Source: Verticillium longisporum (Eukaryota > Ascomycota > Sordariomycetes > Glomerellales > Plectosphaerellaceae). From it: a stretch of DNA of 64,000 bases. Below are positions 10,244-24,699 of this stretch, piece after piece (the first letter of the stretch is position 1; the number at the start of each line of letters is the position of its first letter). Location of the stretch: the NCBI GenBank assembly GCA_019188255.1, contig JAETXT010000007.1:4030001-4094000 (forward strand), given 5' to 3'. The translations under genes and the position numbers were made by a program. Below the pieces are notes generated by a model. It was given only the letters and a program-made list of their open reading frames with translations, searched no databases and was not told the DNA's origin.

Positions 10244-13200
10244 CTAAGCTTCAGCCATGAGCTGCTCGCCCTCGTCCAGAGTGTCCATCACCTTCTTCAG
10301 ATTGCCGATCAGGCTGCGGCCCAGACCAACCAGCAGCAGTTTCTCTGCGTTGGCCGGCAGTCCGAGGTACGTGGGCGGCTCGCGCTCGGGGAGTTTGTGG
10401 ATCCAGGCTGTGAACTCAGGTAGAGACGTGCCGGATGGGACAACCAGACTGCCTTCCTCGGAACCATCAGGCCCCTCGACGAGTTTGTGCCCAATGTCAT
10501 ATGCTGCAGGCGTGAGGAATGACTCGACGAGGCTGTTGAGCTGGCGGAAGTCGCCTTCGTCGTCAATCTTGCCGCCGTAAGTCTCAGTAATGAGGTAGCG
10601 AATCATGTCCCACGGAATGCTCTGAGGCGCAATGTTCGTACGAGTCCCGGCAGCCTGTTCGATCCACGTGTCAATGATGAATGCCGAGCATTCGTACTGT
10701 GAACTTGTTAGCGCCTTTATTCACCATATTTCAAGAGGAGGTAGACTTACATCGCTGTCATTGAACTCCCAGAAACCCTTCCAACCGAGGTTGGGGGCAT
10801 AGCGCAGACGCTCCTGGACAACGGCGTGGAGGAAAGCGAGCAGTAGGTAGAGCCTCGTACGTTCCACAGGGCTCTTTGCAGATCGTGTTGAGAGCGAGGA
10901 CATCGAGTCTTTCATGTTGGCCCTTACGCCAGCGGGCTGCTCGTACATGAGGACCCGAGAAGCGCGCAGGAGGTTGACGGGAATCTTGGGACTTGACTCC
11001 ATGGAGAGGAACAGACGGAAGTCCGAGTGGGGGTTGAGGGAATCCATGCGTTTCTCCAGACTTTGAAGCCAAGACGGCGCGAGGTGAACGTTTTTGACCA
11101 GGACCCACGAGCCTGTTTGTGCGGCGTTGGTGACGGCCTTGTCAGCGCTGGCAAGACCTTCGTTGGAACCCATGGCAATGTTGGTGCAGTTGACTCGCAT
11201 TCTCTCCACCAAGTTGTCGACCTTGTAGCTGGCATCGAAGCCAGGGCTAGAGACAAGGGCGACAGGTCTGGTGGCAGGCACCTGGGTGACAGTCTCCTTA
11301 AGATCCTCGACAATATCGAAAAGATCAGAGCCAAATACGAGCGTTACGAAGCGCTCTGCAGCAGGAACGAAACGGTCAAGGCGGAAAAGCTTAACCAGCA
11401 GAAGGGATAGCAGTGCTTGGTCATTTGCCGATGTGTTGTCGTCCCAGATCTGGGGAACAAAGTTCTCAGCAAGTTCTTCGGTAAGGAAAGTGTCCCAGTC
11501 AGCAGAGGCAGCCCTGCCCAGCTTGTCCTTGAGCGCGCTAAAGTGGCCCGCTCTGGCAAAGGCCTCGTCTCGGGCATCTGGCTCGGTGGACAGATCCTTG
11601 CCCTCCACACGCTTGTCTAGGATGACGACGATGAGCCCCTTGTCCATAGGGTATGGCGAGGCCTGTGCGAGCAGCATGGCCAAGGTGATACGATCGCGTT
11701 GGAGCAGACCCAGAGCTGTTCGCTTGAAGGCAGAGACGAACAGGTCCTTGACGATGATATCCCGACGGACATTATGGTCCGTCTCATTGGCCAAGTTCGG
11801 GTTGCCTCGCAGGACAGAGTGGAAAATGTCGAGGAAGTACTGAAGCGAGAATTGGTAAAAGTGGTTGAGGTAGTGCAGCTGCTCCAGCACGGCGAAGACA
11901 GTACTGCAGGAACGAGCAATGATGCTGTACTGTTGCGTGATCTCGTCAACCTCTGCCATGACACCCTCAGTACTACTGATCTTTGCCGAGATCTCCGCCG
12001 CCTCTGACTTGAGGGTCTCCAGTGTCTCAATGACGCCGGCGTCATCTAGGGTGATGCCACGAGAATCGATGAGAGCTTGGAGGAGGCGCGCCTCAAGCTG
12101 GCGCCGGTGCACCGTGGACTCTCCCTGCAGCTTGATGAGATTTGATCGTCGTTCGTCCACATCTGGCCGCTCGGATTTGAGAACCTCGTTCAGGGACTGT
12201 GTCTGAAGACTGCTCTGCGTGACCGTGAAGTTGACAAATGTGGTTCGACTGCAGATATCGGGAGGGAAGGTTGCGGACGGATCGCGCGTGGACAGGTAAA
12301 TCTTGAAAGCAGGCGAGAAATCGATCTGTTGTTTGCCGAGCTGGATGAGAACACGACCGCCAGTCTTTTGGTACTCTTTGTTGAGGACTTGGTTCAGGAT
12401 AGGGTCGAGATGCTCCGCGTCCTGGATCAGGATTGGGTTACCGAATCTCAGAGAGCTCTCAAGCTGCTTGGTGAAGGAATCGTCAAGGAAGCTAGTGACC
12501 GTCAAGCGACGATCCTTGCTCTCTTTCTGGAGGAACTCTGTGACTCTGCCAGATGGATCAATGATGAGAGGGTAGCGGTTGAAGCGCTTCAGAATGATGG
12601 CATTCTCGGTGCAGAGGTCGTCCACGGGGAGACTGTTCTCTTGCCAGCCGAGCCGCTCATCAGCAGTAGAAAGATACTCAGTGACAGGATTGTGTTGCTT
12701 GTACTGGACTCCGGAAAGATGAAGCTGGTGCAACCAGTCTTCCATCATTGACTTTCGGAATGTTTGATCATAAAGACCGCTGTAAGCGAGGAAAGCCGCG
12801 GCGACCAGGACGTCGCCAACGAGGGTGCTGATTTGCGTCTCGAAAGACTTGCTTCCTTCCTCCCAGCGAACTCTCTCTGATGATAGACTGTCAAGGAGCC
12901 TGACGCTCCTGTCAACCTTGAATTGTACTCGTTCCATCTCGGATTTGATGGCTTGTGTCTCGCTGATGAGCGCCGCGTACTCGGTCTTGTAGGTCGCAAT
13001 GCTCGATTCAAGGGCGTTGATGGTGTTCTCCACAGCCTTGGCTTCAGCCTTCGTTTGCAGAGCCTGCTCTTCGAGCTGCTCCACCTCATTCCTCAGAGGG
13101 CCGACACGATCAAGAATCTCTGAGTAAGTGACCTGCGCCTCCACCCATTGGACTAGCGGACCACAAGCCTTACTGGCGCGGTTAACCTTGTCGAACGTGA

Positions 13201-16200
13201 ACTCGGGGTTCGACAGGAATTCGTTTCGCATCTTGACGCGCAGAGGCTTGGTCATCTTCTCCTCGTTGTTGAAGTTGACGATGCTAGCAATGAAGTCGTC
13301 CTTGCGCACGATCGCTTGGATGTTCTTCCACTCGTTGACCTTGTGACCCAGCAATGTGCAGACAGAGTCAAGAGCGAGTCTGACACCTTGAGGTGGATTG
13401 CCCATGGATCGGACTTCCGTTAGATGCTGCCTCTTGATATTGCTGACGCTGGCGCGTGCTTCTTCGACAGCCGGCTCGGCTCGCGCAAGGTCCTCCAATA
13501 CAATCTTCTTCCGTGAAGCAACCTCGGATTCTTGTTTCTCTAGAGCAGCCTGGATCTCGAGAGAAGTGTTCTTTCTCTGTTCCGCCTCTCGCTGATCGGC
13601 AATCATGCGCTGCAGCTTCTCGTTTGCCTCGGCATCCTTTTGCTCAAGCTGCGACTTCTTCTCCGCAAGGCTGACACGCAGATCGCGAACCTTGTCGACG
13701 GTGTCGCGGAGCTTCTCTAGACCGACATTGAGATGGCGCTGCTGCTCCTCAAGGTCCTCTCGCTTTTCGTTGTAAAGCTTGACGTATTGCGCAACGAAGT
13801 CAAGGAAATGCCTGGGCGTGAGGAAAGTGACCTTGCCTTGCTGCTTCTGTAGTTTGACGTTGAAGCGCTGGAGAGAGTAGTGAATGTAAACCATGGAATT
13901 GACAATCGCCTCGCGGTGCGATGGCGGCAAGGAGAGCCCGCGGTACGCGACGGGAATCGAATCAGGTGCCTGGAAGTTGGGCCGATCCAGGTCAATGGAG
14001 TGGGTAAGCTCATGGCCTACTTGGAAGAGCGCCTGATCAGACCAGTCACCGAACCAGTTGAGCACGCAACGGTTGAACAGCGCTGGACTGGTGGCTGCTT
14101 TGGAGCCGAGACCGTCTTCGGGTGGGTTCATGGTGAAGACGACGTGCAGGTTCTTCACAATTTGTTGCGTGAACCACTTGTACAGCTCCTCCTGAGAATC
14201 AAGGTGCAGGTTTTGGCGTTGAGCACCTTCCTTGCATGCCGTCATCAGTGCAGCAAAGTCGTCGCCCTCGAAGAGACCAGGAACCTCAGCGTTGGCCAGC
14301 AGGGTGTTCATCCTTTCCAGGAAACCCGAATCGAGAACATTGGACTCGTCCATGATAAAGCAGATCTTCTCTCCCTTGCAACCGCAGCGGCGCAGGACGT
14401 CACGGAGGTCATCGTCGAAGTCTTCAGCGGAGTACTTGCCATGGACCTTGATCTGGAAGACCTTCAGACCATTCATCCAAGCTACAAACCGAGAGAGAGT
14501 TGTCTTGCCACTGCCACTGACACCGATGAGAATCAGATGGCCCTGAGGCTGGCGGAACACACGATCGATACGAAGAACATGCTCCAGCACGTCGTTAAAG
14601 AGAATGAGAGGCACGTCCACTTCCTCCTCGCAGAATGTCTTGAGACGAGCCTTGACGAAGTCGCGAAGCTGCTCACGGTCCACAGGGACGTAGTTCTTTG
14701 ATAGCCAGTTCGAGAACAGAATGGGCCCACCGAGAGCCTCCTGCTCGTCGATGCTGGGGAAGTACTGGGTTGCGATGCGCCGTACTGCCTCATCTGTCCA
14801 CTGGCGTTCATCTTCGGCTTCGAGACGATCATGGAAAAGTCGCAGAGCTACGTGCGCCCAAATACGGATGAGACCCTCTAGAGACAGATTCGCCAGCGGG
14901 CGTATCGCCTCGTAGATGCCGCGGGCCCATCGTGTCAGCTCACGAGGACTGTAGACATAGTGTGGCTGGATTTTGGGGGTGAAGCGTTGCTGAGATTCGA
15001 GATAGAACTTAACCATGGCTTGCGTGAGCTGATCGGCATAGCCACGAAGCGTGGGGATGATCTTAAGGACGGCGGAGTTGAAAGTGCCGTAAATTTGCTG
15101 AAGCGAAAGCTCGCCAGGGTAATCAACCATGATGAGAGGGGCGTGTCGCAGGAAACGGTCACCCAACGGAGTACGGCCAGCGTCGGTTGGCGGGTTACAA
15201 GCACCTACAAACTGAATCCTGTCAAGCGTGACCCAAGACTTGTCAGATGTCCTCCAGAAGCCATTATGTTCAACGAGCTGCCTAAGGAAAGATATAGCTC
15301 GTTGCGTGCCATACTTGTCAGGCGCAGGAAGGTTGATTTCGTCACAGAAGATGACCAACCACCTTCCAATCTGAGTAGGCGACAGTATCACGCCGTTCAG
15401 TGTCTTCTTGTATTCGCAGTGTTGCTCAAAGGTCTTGATCAGAAGATCTGGAGTGGTAGCACTTGAGAAGTTGAGGCCCACAACCTCCATATTGGGAAGT
15501 TTGCGGAGAGCGCTGAACAGCGTCATTGTCTTACCCGAACCTGGCGGGCCGCAAAGAAGAAGGGGCTTGTGCTCAGCGAGCCAAGAGTAGAGCACATCCT
15601 CGTGGCGAACCGTATCCAGAGTGGGAATAACCACATCAGTCTGTGTGATGGAGTGAGTGTTGACCTCGATCGTAGGAACCTGGTTCTGCCACTGCGTCCA
15701 TTCCGCCTTGGGAAGAGAGACATCGAAATCGATGAGAGAGCTGGCACCATCGAGAGGCGGTGAGCCGAAGCTTGCGAGACCAGCAACGGCGTCGCCGAAG
15801 GTTTTGCGGTCATTCAGCGGACAATCTCCCGTGAGAGACCAGACTAAAGCAAGCAGCAACTTTTTGGAAACGTAGGCCTCGACTTGCTCTGGCTCAAGGG
15901 GGAAGTCGGAGTGCTGGGCATTGTACTCAATCATGTCTCGAACTGCCTTGTTGAGAAGCGAGAAGAGAGTGTTCAGCACACGTGCCACGGTGAAGTCCAT
16001 AATATGGTCGTAGCCCCGAGCTTCATTCAGGGCTGACGAGATGAAGTCTTCGCTTGTAAGGTGAGCGTTGAGGAGATCGGCAACATGGGTTTGGAGGGCG
16101 AGAGCCTTAGCCGGGCTCTGAGCCGACGCAACATTGTCTTCATCAAGGTCCTCGAAAGGCTTGGTGCGAAGCGTCATCAGGTAGTTCTCGACCATCATCT

Positions 16201-19200
16201 GAGGAGAGACAGTATCTTCACTGAACCAGACCATACCACAACGACTGACAGTAGCGAGCGTAGCATACTTCAGGGTTTCAACCTCGAACATGATCCGAAC
16301 GTTCGAAGGCAAGTTGAGACGCTCACCATTGGGAAGCGTCAGGAGCTTGTTGTCATCGAGCACACTGTTGAGGTTCTCAACCCACTCAGGGTCCACATCG
16401 CCATCAAAAACAATCCAGTGACGTTTCGAATCCTCGCCGCGAAGGTTGTCGACGATTTTGCGCAGGATACTCGTGAACAGACCGTCAGTCCATTCACGGG
16501 TGGTCGAGTCGAGATTGCCGTACAAGGCTTCTTTTGACATGACCTTGGAGTCGATGACATGATGTACGCCTTCAACGCCTTCGACTTTTTGCAGAGCATC
16601 CAACAAAATCTTCCACGCCGCAGACTTGCCTGTACCAGAGTTTCCGACCATCATGACGCCGTGGTGAATGTTCTGTATCTGGTACAACTGGATAACCTTC
16701 GTCATCCATGTATCGTTGACGACGAGCTGCCTCTCAGCGGCCAGTGTGCGAATGGCTTCCTCTAGCGCCACGAGGTTGGCCGGGACATACTGTACGACGG
16801 GGAAGCAAACTTCCTCGACGGTCATCATGATTTCGACGTCGGACTTGATGAGCTTCGGCGCAATCGTTTCTCGAATGCTCTGCACGATAATCTCGGCCTC
16901 TACGACGTCAACGCCATCACCACCAGTCAAGCGGGCTCTCTTCAGGCCTCCAGAACTAACAAGAACACTCTTGAGTGCACGAAGTCCGAAGTCGTAATGC
17001 GCTTGCTTGGACAGCTTGTCCGAGCACTTATCGAAGAATGGCACAGTCTGCTTGGACAGGGACTTGGCTTGGTTGAAACCCTGAGAGTAAAGCATGACTT
17101 CTGCGATGAGCTCTTTGTCAGGCTTGGACATGGCCACGCTACGGAAGAGCTTCTTCAGGTTGTCTGGCAGGTTGGAACGGCCGGCATATCCGGGGTTCAT
17201 TGTGATGAAGATGCCGGTGTTGGCGTTCACGCGGAGCTGGCGGCCAACGAGCTCAATCTGAGACTTATCATCCTCAGCACCTTGCTTGAGACCAAGTTGA
17301 ATGTTCTGAATCTGCTGTGACACGGCAGACAGGATTCTCTCCTCAAGACGGTTGAACTCGTCGAAGCAGCCCCAGGCACCAACTTGACAGATACCCAAGA
17401 AGATACGTCCCATGGCCTGGAAGTCAAAGGTGTCGTCACAGCAGAAGACGAGGGTGAAACGTCCAAGTTGCAGGCCGAGTGCCTTAACCGATTCTGTCTT
17501 TCCCGTGCCGGCTGGTCCGTACGGCGAGCCACCAAGACGTTGTTCGAGAGCTTGGGTCAGGGTGAGGAAGCATCGATCGGTAAGAGGGGTTCGGACGAGA
17601 CGATCTGGCACTCCAAGATACTCGAAGCCATAGTTGAGCTTAGCATTGGCCATCTTGACCTGCAGACGCTGTTGGAAGTCGCCTTCTGGCGTATATACGT
17701 AGCGCATCTGCAAAAGCCAGAGATAGTGAGTTGGTGTGGTTGCGTTCAGCTTCATAAGCTTCTCAACGCAATCCCGTTGATGTACACATTCGGTAATCAG
17801 CTGCTCACACTTCTTGCGCTGGATGACTTCGAGGTCTCCGAGCACCGTGTCAGCAAGATGGCGAAGCACCTGCACCTCCCGGTCAAAGAGCGACTGGAGT
17901 GTCACTCCTCCGTCAGCGAGGGATTGTTCTACAGCTGTCGTCCAAGTCGCCTGGGCAGCCAAGACGACTATCTGACTGGGGAATGCGTCCATGAACTCGA
18001 TCAAGACTGACTTGTCAATACTCTCAGACTCGAAGATGGGCGTATACTGGGCGATGGCGTCGGCAAGAAGCTCGGCAAGAGTCGACTTCATGCCGTTTTC
18101 GAGAAGCGTCAGCCAGTCGTTGATGCGCGGCGTCTTGACGAGCGAAATTTCCTTCTTTAGTCGAACAGCCTCTCCCTCCTTGGAAGTGAAGCCAGAAATG
18201 ATGGTTTCATCGTCCATGATCAGGCCGGAAAGACCAGCGAACATCTTCTTGAAATGCTTGGCGATGCGAAGAGTGTCATTGCTGTTACCTATCATCTCGA
18301 GAAGGTCTTCGTCACCGACGAAATAAAATCTCGGGAAAGACACACGCTCCTTTTCGAGGTATTCACCAAGGGCCTTTTGGATCTTGTTGAGCAGCTCAGC
18401 GAGACGCTCCAAGGACTTCTGCACGTTCGCGATGCCGAGGACATCCAGAACATAGGGCTGCTTGTAGACTTTCTTCATGACGGTAGAGAACTCGCTGTTG
18501 ATGTTTTGGAATCGTGAAGATTCGATGGGAAGCAGATGCTTGATATCGGCATTGCCTGTGAAGACACCCTCCAAATAGACCCATTGGCGCTGCACATCAA
18601 TCCAGATGTCGAAAAGAACATGGACGCGGTTGAGCTTGTCCTCCCACGAAGAAGCTTCCTCTTCAAACTCCTTGTAGTAGGGAGAATGTTTCATGGCCTG
18701 TAGAGAGTTCAGGTTCTCACTGCACTTGGTGAAGAGATCGTCCCAACCTCGAATAAGGCGACATTTGTTCTGATAATTGACGAGTTCGAGTGCGTAATTG
18801 GTCCATGTCTCGCGAACCTGCTTCAAAAACTCTTCCAGAGCCATTTCTCCTTGAGCTTGGGCTATGATGTCCTTGACGATGAGTTCTGTAGCAACGAGGT
18901 TGAGATCCCAGACGTCACCCAGTGTCAACGACACCGGCGAGTACCGCTTCCCGGGTCTGATCTGCTTGTAGATCTTGGTCCAATGGCGATCGCGAATGGC
19001 CTCGGACTTCAGGTCAGAGAGGAGGGAGTTGACCTTGAGATAGCCCCTAAGAATGGACTGGACGTGTTCGAAAGCGGCATACTGGCGCATGCGGCTGGGC
19101 ATCTCCTTGGTGCTCTTCAGGAGGTCGTCGATCTTGGATCGCACCTTTCGGGGCTGGACAGCAGTCCAGAGCGTTTCTTTCGTCTCGTTGAGACTAGACC

Positions 19201-22200
19201 AGATTGTGGACAGATTGGACCAGACGGACTGGAAGTCGTGAACCTCCTCGAGAACGGCGGCCAAAGAGTTGTCAACGTTGGCAGGGAGGTCGAGCGCCTC
19301 CTTCGCTTTGCCAACCATCTCAGACTCGTTCTGTAGCTCGGACAGCTTGGTTTCAAAGCTAGCTAGAGTGGCAGAGGCGTGATCGGGCTTGATAGTTCCA
19401 GACACAGGCTTCTCTTCATTCCACTGAGCCGTGATCTCGGCAATCTTGTCGCTGATGTGCTTGTCTTGGGCCGTAATCTTGGCACGTAGAGCGTCGGTTT
19501 GGTCTTGAACGACCTTGGCCTTCTTCTCCAAGATCTCAGTCAGGGATCCCCAAGAGTTGTCGATCTGGTCATTGTGCAACCAGTCATTGGGAAACTGGTA
19601 GCGTTGCCGGACAAGAGTCGAGTGTCCCTGTCTGAACATGTCAATTTCGGGTGCCCAAGCCTTGACGTTACGCTTGCAGCTTTGCACAATGGTGATGAAC
19701 TGTACAGCCTGAGCAGTCGAGGACGCATCCAAACGCGGGCCCTCCAGCTCACGGCGAGCCTTCTCAATGTCGGCATGGACCTCGCGCATGCGAGTGCCGA
19801 GTCGGCTTGCGAACTTCATTAGAATCTCGTGTTGCCACTGATCATATTTGGCATTGACTCTGGTTTGAACCTGGTCGTAATCAATGGTGGTGTGTCCGAA
19901 CTGACGACTGACTTCCTGGGTGTCGAAAGTCTGGCGCGTCTTGCGAATCTCCTGGAGAAGTTGGAGCCACCTTGACAGTTGGTCGCCGAGAACTTCGTAG
20001 ACCTGCTCAGATTGAAGGTCCCAGAGCGATTGAAATTGTAACCACTTATCGACATAAGCGCCAAGCTCCCTTAGCTTCTTCTCGACAGACACGTAGACCC
20101 GGCTTAGCAGATCAGTACACTCGCCAGGCAAGTCGTCGAACCGGGGTTCCTCAGTAGTTGCCGTGGTGAGGGTCATCTGGTACCGGGTGGCCTTGATCTT
20201 CTTCATGTTGCAGACAACACCAAGCCAGTCGTGAAGATGGACGAACCAGCTCGCTCTAGCAAATTCCAGAGGCGGGTCCAGATAGATGACTTGGTTTCGC
20301 ATGGTAAGTTCGTGCACCAAGCGCTTGATTGTCGGGCCCTCCGGTTTCGCCTCGTCGTTGCTCTCGTTGGCTCTCTTGCGTCGGCCGTCGTCAAGATAGT
20401 CGTCTTCAAACGCCTGAATCCATGACTGGATGGCGTGTTGCAGACGTCCAAGAAGCACTTCCTTGATCTTTTGGTTCATATTCTCGACCCAATAGGGCAG
20501 ATTGACGTACTGCTCTAGGTTCAACTGGTCAACGGCCTTCTGGATAGCCTCGAGACGGGACTGAAACGCGTCTGGTTCGTATGGACATGTGCTGAGCTGT
20601 GACAAAGCATCTTCGATTGTAACATGGATCGACGTCAGGAAGGCAGTCTTGCTCTGCATCAGCGATGCAGCAGCGGCAAATTCGCGGATAAATAGACTGT
20701 GTTTGCTTTCTGCGCTCCGTCCTGCGAGACCGTATTCGGTGCCGGCTGGGAGAATGGAACTGTTCTTGCCCGAGAAGAAGAGCTCGTGGGTGTTGACAAA
20801 CGATTCCCAACGCAGCGGCACACCCTTGTTGACCAAGGCATAAGCTTCGTTTCGGTAGCCAAATAAAAGAACAGCTTCTTCGCCCATCTCGGAAATCTGG
20901 CGGGTGATCTGCGAGAATGTGCGAACACTCTCCATGAGGCTAACGGCGAATGGATAGACCCGTTTTGCATCTTTTGAGACGGTGTTGATGGAATGGGGAA
21001 TATTGTACTCCTGCCACATCAAGTTGCGAGTCTCTTTGAACAACGTGATGACTTGCGGATCAAAGTTGACAAGCAGTTCGAGGGTGCCACCTGCAGAACG
21101 GATCCTGCGAATATCGAAGAGGTAGCCAGAAATAGAGATTTGACGCCTCTGGACATCGCTGAGCCAGGACTCAAAGATTGGCCGGGTGTTCAACTTTTTC
21201 CTGAACAGGTTGCTCTCGTTTTCCAGCTTCTGTCCCTCGGCGTGCAGGGACCAGTCGGCACCGAGAACATCTTCAACCTTCTTCATGTAACCGTCGAGTT
21301 GGAACTCAATCTGTCGAGCCCATATGATCGCACCAGAGACGGGAGGCAGATCTCGTAGTTGGGCCATGGCATGGGCTTCCGAGTGGCCGTACTGTTGCTT
21401 GAAGCGCTCGTGAAGTGCATTGATGGCCTGTTTGACGTGCTCCATGAGCTGATTCTGGTACTCTGCAATGGCGCCCCTGATTTTGGGGCGTACGAAGAGG
21501 GCGTTGAACTTGGAGAAGACGCGGAACATCTCGTTGGCGTTCTTTGCGGTTCCGAGGCGATCACGCAAACGTGAGATGATGGAATTCTCGACTCGCGAGG
21601 TCCGCTCATTGTAGAGGTTCTCCGCTCGGGCCCATCTCTGAGTACCCTCGGCGGACACATCCAGAAGATCGACGTTCCTGAGAGCTTCCCAAGCCTGTTT
21701 GACTTCCTCAACGGCGTCCACATCGCCCATCTCCTCCATGACAATGGCTCCATTCGACACGGTAGTTTCGACAGCACCGCCACCCGTGGCCTTGGGTCCT
21801 AGGACGTTGACAATAGTGCGTTGCAGTTGTTCGTGGTTGTCTCGAAACGTGCTGACATAGTTGAGTCGCGCCTGGAGTTCGCCGTGTCTCGGGTTGACTT
21901 TGATGGGGATGAACCTTTCGTTCCTCCTGCGCGTGACCTCACGAGCAACGTTTGTAAACTCTTTGATGCTGTCGTCCCACGTCCGGAAGATGTCGTCGCA
22001 AGCCTTCATGATACCCTTGAATTCCTGGTAATCGAGGTTCACCATCTCAATGCCAGGGAGCAGTCGGTGAAGAACGTCGTCAAGGTCGGCCGAGATTGCT
22101 TCCACGAGCGGCAAAGCCCTTCGGATGGGATAGGGGCAGATCCTCAGTTTCTTGTTCAAGTGACTGAAGATCTGCACAATGGCGTCCTGGAGCTTCGAAA

Positions 22201-23401
22201 GAGACGTCGCAGAGAGAAGCTCGTCGAGGGGAAAGTCTCGCATCAACTGGTTGTACTTTTGGACCTTCTCCACGGCTTCTTTCAACCCAGTGTCGGCGAC
22301 AAAACTAACGGTTGCTTGGAAACGCTTTGCGTTCTTCAAAATATCAAGAGTCAATGTCACTCCGTCACTCCGCAGCTGTGCATCGATACCCTCCAGTGCC
22401 GACTCCATGGACAGCCAGAAGTTCACCTCTTGACTGGCTGTAAACTTGAAGTCTTGCGCAGAGTTGCCGGACGGGTCTTTGGTCATCTTTGTGATGACTT
22501 GAATCGACTTGATCCAGCTATTGACGTTGCTCTGGAGGTTGTTGAGGAAGCTACTGTCGCCAAGGGTCGCGGCAGGGATCGATTCGAGATTTGGCTTCGA
22601 GTGCCGAGATGCGGCATCGTCAAGAGCACCTTGGACGACATGGTGGAAAATAAGCGAGACCTCCGGGATCTCGACATTCTGTTGCAGATGCAGCAGACTT
22701 AGTTCCAGATCGTTCCACCTCTTCTTCGTGACCGGGATACCTGTCTTGGAGTCGACGTCTCCACGGCCTCGTGAGCCGTTTGCCAGCTGTTGGCTCTTGG
22801 TATTGGCATCGAAGTATGGGGCCAGCACGTGGTGGACGTAAGAGTGAAGAATCTCGAAAGCTGAAGTGGAAGGGCCCTGTTCGCCAACAGTGGCATTAAG
22901 AGTAGCCGGGCCAGGCAGATTAGTAAGAAGTAATTGAGAGGACAGGGGAAGCGCGGGATCGATCGGCTGCGAACGCTTGAGGAGACTGAGCGACGAAACG
23001 GTTGTGGGAAGAGAGGAGATCTCGGGTGTGAGAGTGTACGCATAGGACGGTGCTTCTGCGAGGTGTTTAACATTAGTGACAAGCCGAACAGGTCTGGGGA
23101 GGTTGCTTGACGCACTTGGCTCCTCGTCACCGTTCTGGATGCCCGATGATGGGATGATGTCCTTCTGGATGTACAAGGTTGTCTGAACATCCGTGGCAAA
23201 ACGGTTGCAACGCTGTATCGTATCGGTGTAGCGGCTCTTATGCAGCAAGCTGCCAGAAGCCTCAAGATCTTCTCTGGTCGCTCCGAGAGCTATCTCGCAG
23301 GCAGAAACGAGGTGCTCGACAACGCGTACCGGGTCGATCGTTGGGAAGGGAGCCGCAGCAACGCCATTTGCTCCGGGGCTTTGTGGTGATGCCACCTCCA
23401 T
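10244..23401 (-). CDS. cytoplasmic dynein heavy chain
   Basis: Minus-end-directed microtubule motor that moves nuclei, vesicles and endosomes in hyphae (Neurospora ro-1, Aspergillus nudA orthologue by family). Predicted product 4367 residues, a normal full length. Exon 1 is 23401-10751, intron 10750-10697 (54 bp, GTAAGT...TTCACAG), exon 2 is 10696-10244. The N-terminal tail occupies about 1-1900. The AAA+ ring shows P-loops GPAGTGKT at 1962 (AAA1, with CFDEFNR downstream), GNSGTGKS at 2253 (AAA2), GPPGSGKT at 2618 (AAA3) and GVSGSGKT at 2960 (AAA4). The antiparallel stalk coiled coil lies at about 3205-3320 and 3430-3520, around the microtubule-binding tip ([15 protein letters not shown]). 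AAA5, AAA6 and the C-terminal region follow and end in [11 protein letters not shown]. No frame breaks. It dominates a fifth of the window and argues for a well-assembled, conserved core here. Confidence 0.98.
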
Positions 23402-24699
23402 GTCGAATGGTGGGTGTCTGTGGTCGTGATGGGGTATCTAGAGAGACGCAGTCGTCATGGTCGAGACGTGATCGGTTTGGCTGAACAGGTAGCAAACTCA
23501 GGGGTGTCGATGGAGCGGGCGGCCTAATCGAAGGATGGTGGTATAGAGAGCTCTTGCACGCAAGCAAAGAGGACGTTAGGGGTGAGAGATATTAGAGAGC
23601 GAAGTATCTCAGGTTATCCGCTGCCTATCCTGCTGCGTTTGTGAGGCAGCAGCTGTGTTCGTGGTAGAAAAGAGTTGTGGATTAACCTGCAAGTCCCTGC
23701 CAACACCTTGACTGCCCAAATCGAGAGGTAGGCTCCCCAAGTTTTACGCGACCCAGATTACCATATGGACCCCAATCGCGACGGCATGTGTCAGGAGACG
23801 TGTGGCCAGTGGTGGGTCGGCACGACTATAGATTGTGGGGCTCATTTGGTTGGATGGCTGCAATCTTCCAGGGGGCCATCCACTACTGGTCTCACCAAAT
23901 CAACGCCTCCAGTTCATGAGGTAGGTACTGTTTCCTGGACCTACAGCTCAGGTTCATGTCGATCAAACGTAACCGAATCGGGCCACCTCATCCTCGCTGA
24001 CCTCCATTCCCAACACGACTGCTCCGGCAACTGGACCGACTGACTGCCGCACCAAGTACCTTATGTAATGAAACTTGGACGGCGGCCCGTCAACAGCACA
24101 GGCTTCTTCTCTCTCCATCAGAAAGCCACAAGGCTGCAGGCCTAGCTAATTCTCCCCCATTTTCCTCTAGCCAAGTTGCGGAGTGGATTGTACATCTGAT
24201 CACATAGGGACAGCGGTGCAGCTCGTTCCTGCATCACAATGAACTTGCTGTGGGTACCTGCTCAGCAGGTCTCAGCCGTGGAACCTTAGGTACATATCGA
24301 ACCCGCGTAGCTTGAGCCTCGTTGTGTCAGCCAATCCAAACCTCTTCAATATCAAGGCTGGGCTGTGGTAAACATCGTATGTGGTACAATGTTGGTGAAG
24401 ACGGTTGACTATTTGAATTTCAAGCGCTAGCAAATAATGCACCATGCCCTTGTCCTTATCCCGTCGACAATCCGGCATCCGTGTTTGTTCCGCGACGACT
24501 CCACATGAAGATCTATCTAAACATCACTCGAAACTTCCCTTGCTGTGAGCCATGCGACACAAGACGAGCCACGATGCCGTCCTGAGCAAAACCTGTACCT
24601 TCCATCCGTTCCAATGCATGCGCCGGTTACCACCATGATCCCTTGATCCATCTGACGAAACAAAGCAAGACAACTGTAAATCGGAGGAAAAAATCAACG
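23402..24699. other. spacer; dynein promoter side
   Basis: Upstream region of the dynein heavy chain gene and 3' side of the Q-rich gene. Includes AGGTAGG/TACCTTA fragments near 23.92 and 24.29 kb. No gene recognised. Confidence 0.5.

Noticed and set aside
13880..14701. 273-residue plus-strand open frame inside the dynein gene
   Set aside because: Antisense shadow of a long GC-rich coding region; the minus frame is an unmistakable dynein AAA domain.
21821..22702. 293-residue plus-strand open frame inside the dynein gene
   Set aside because: Same reason: shadow frame over the dynein tail, no independent motif.
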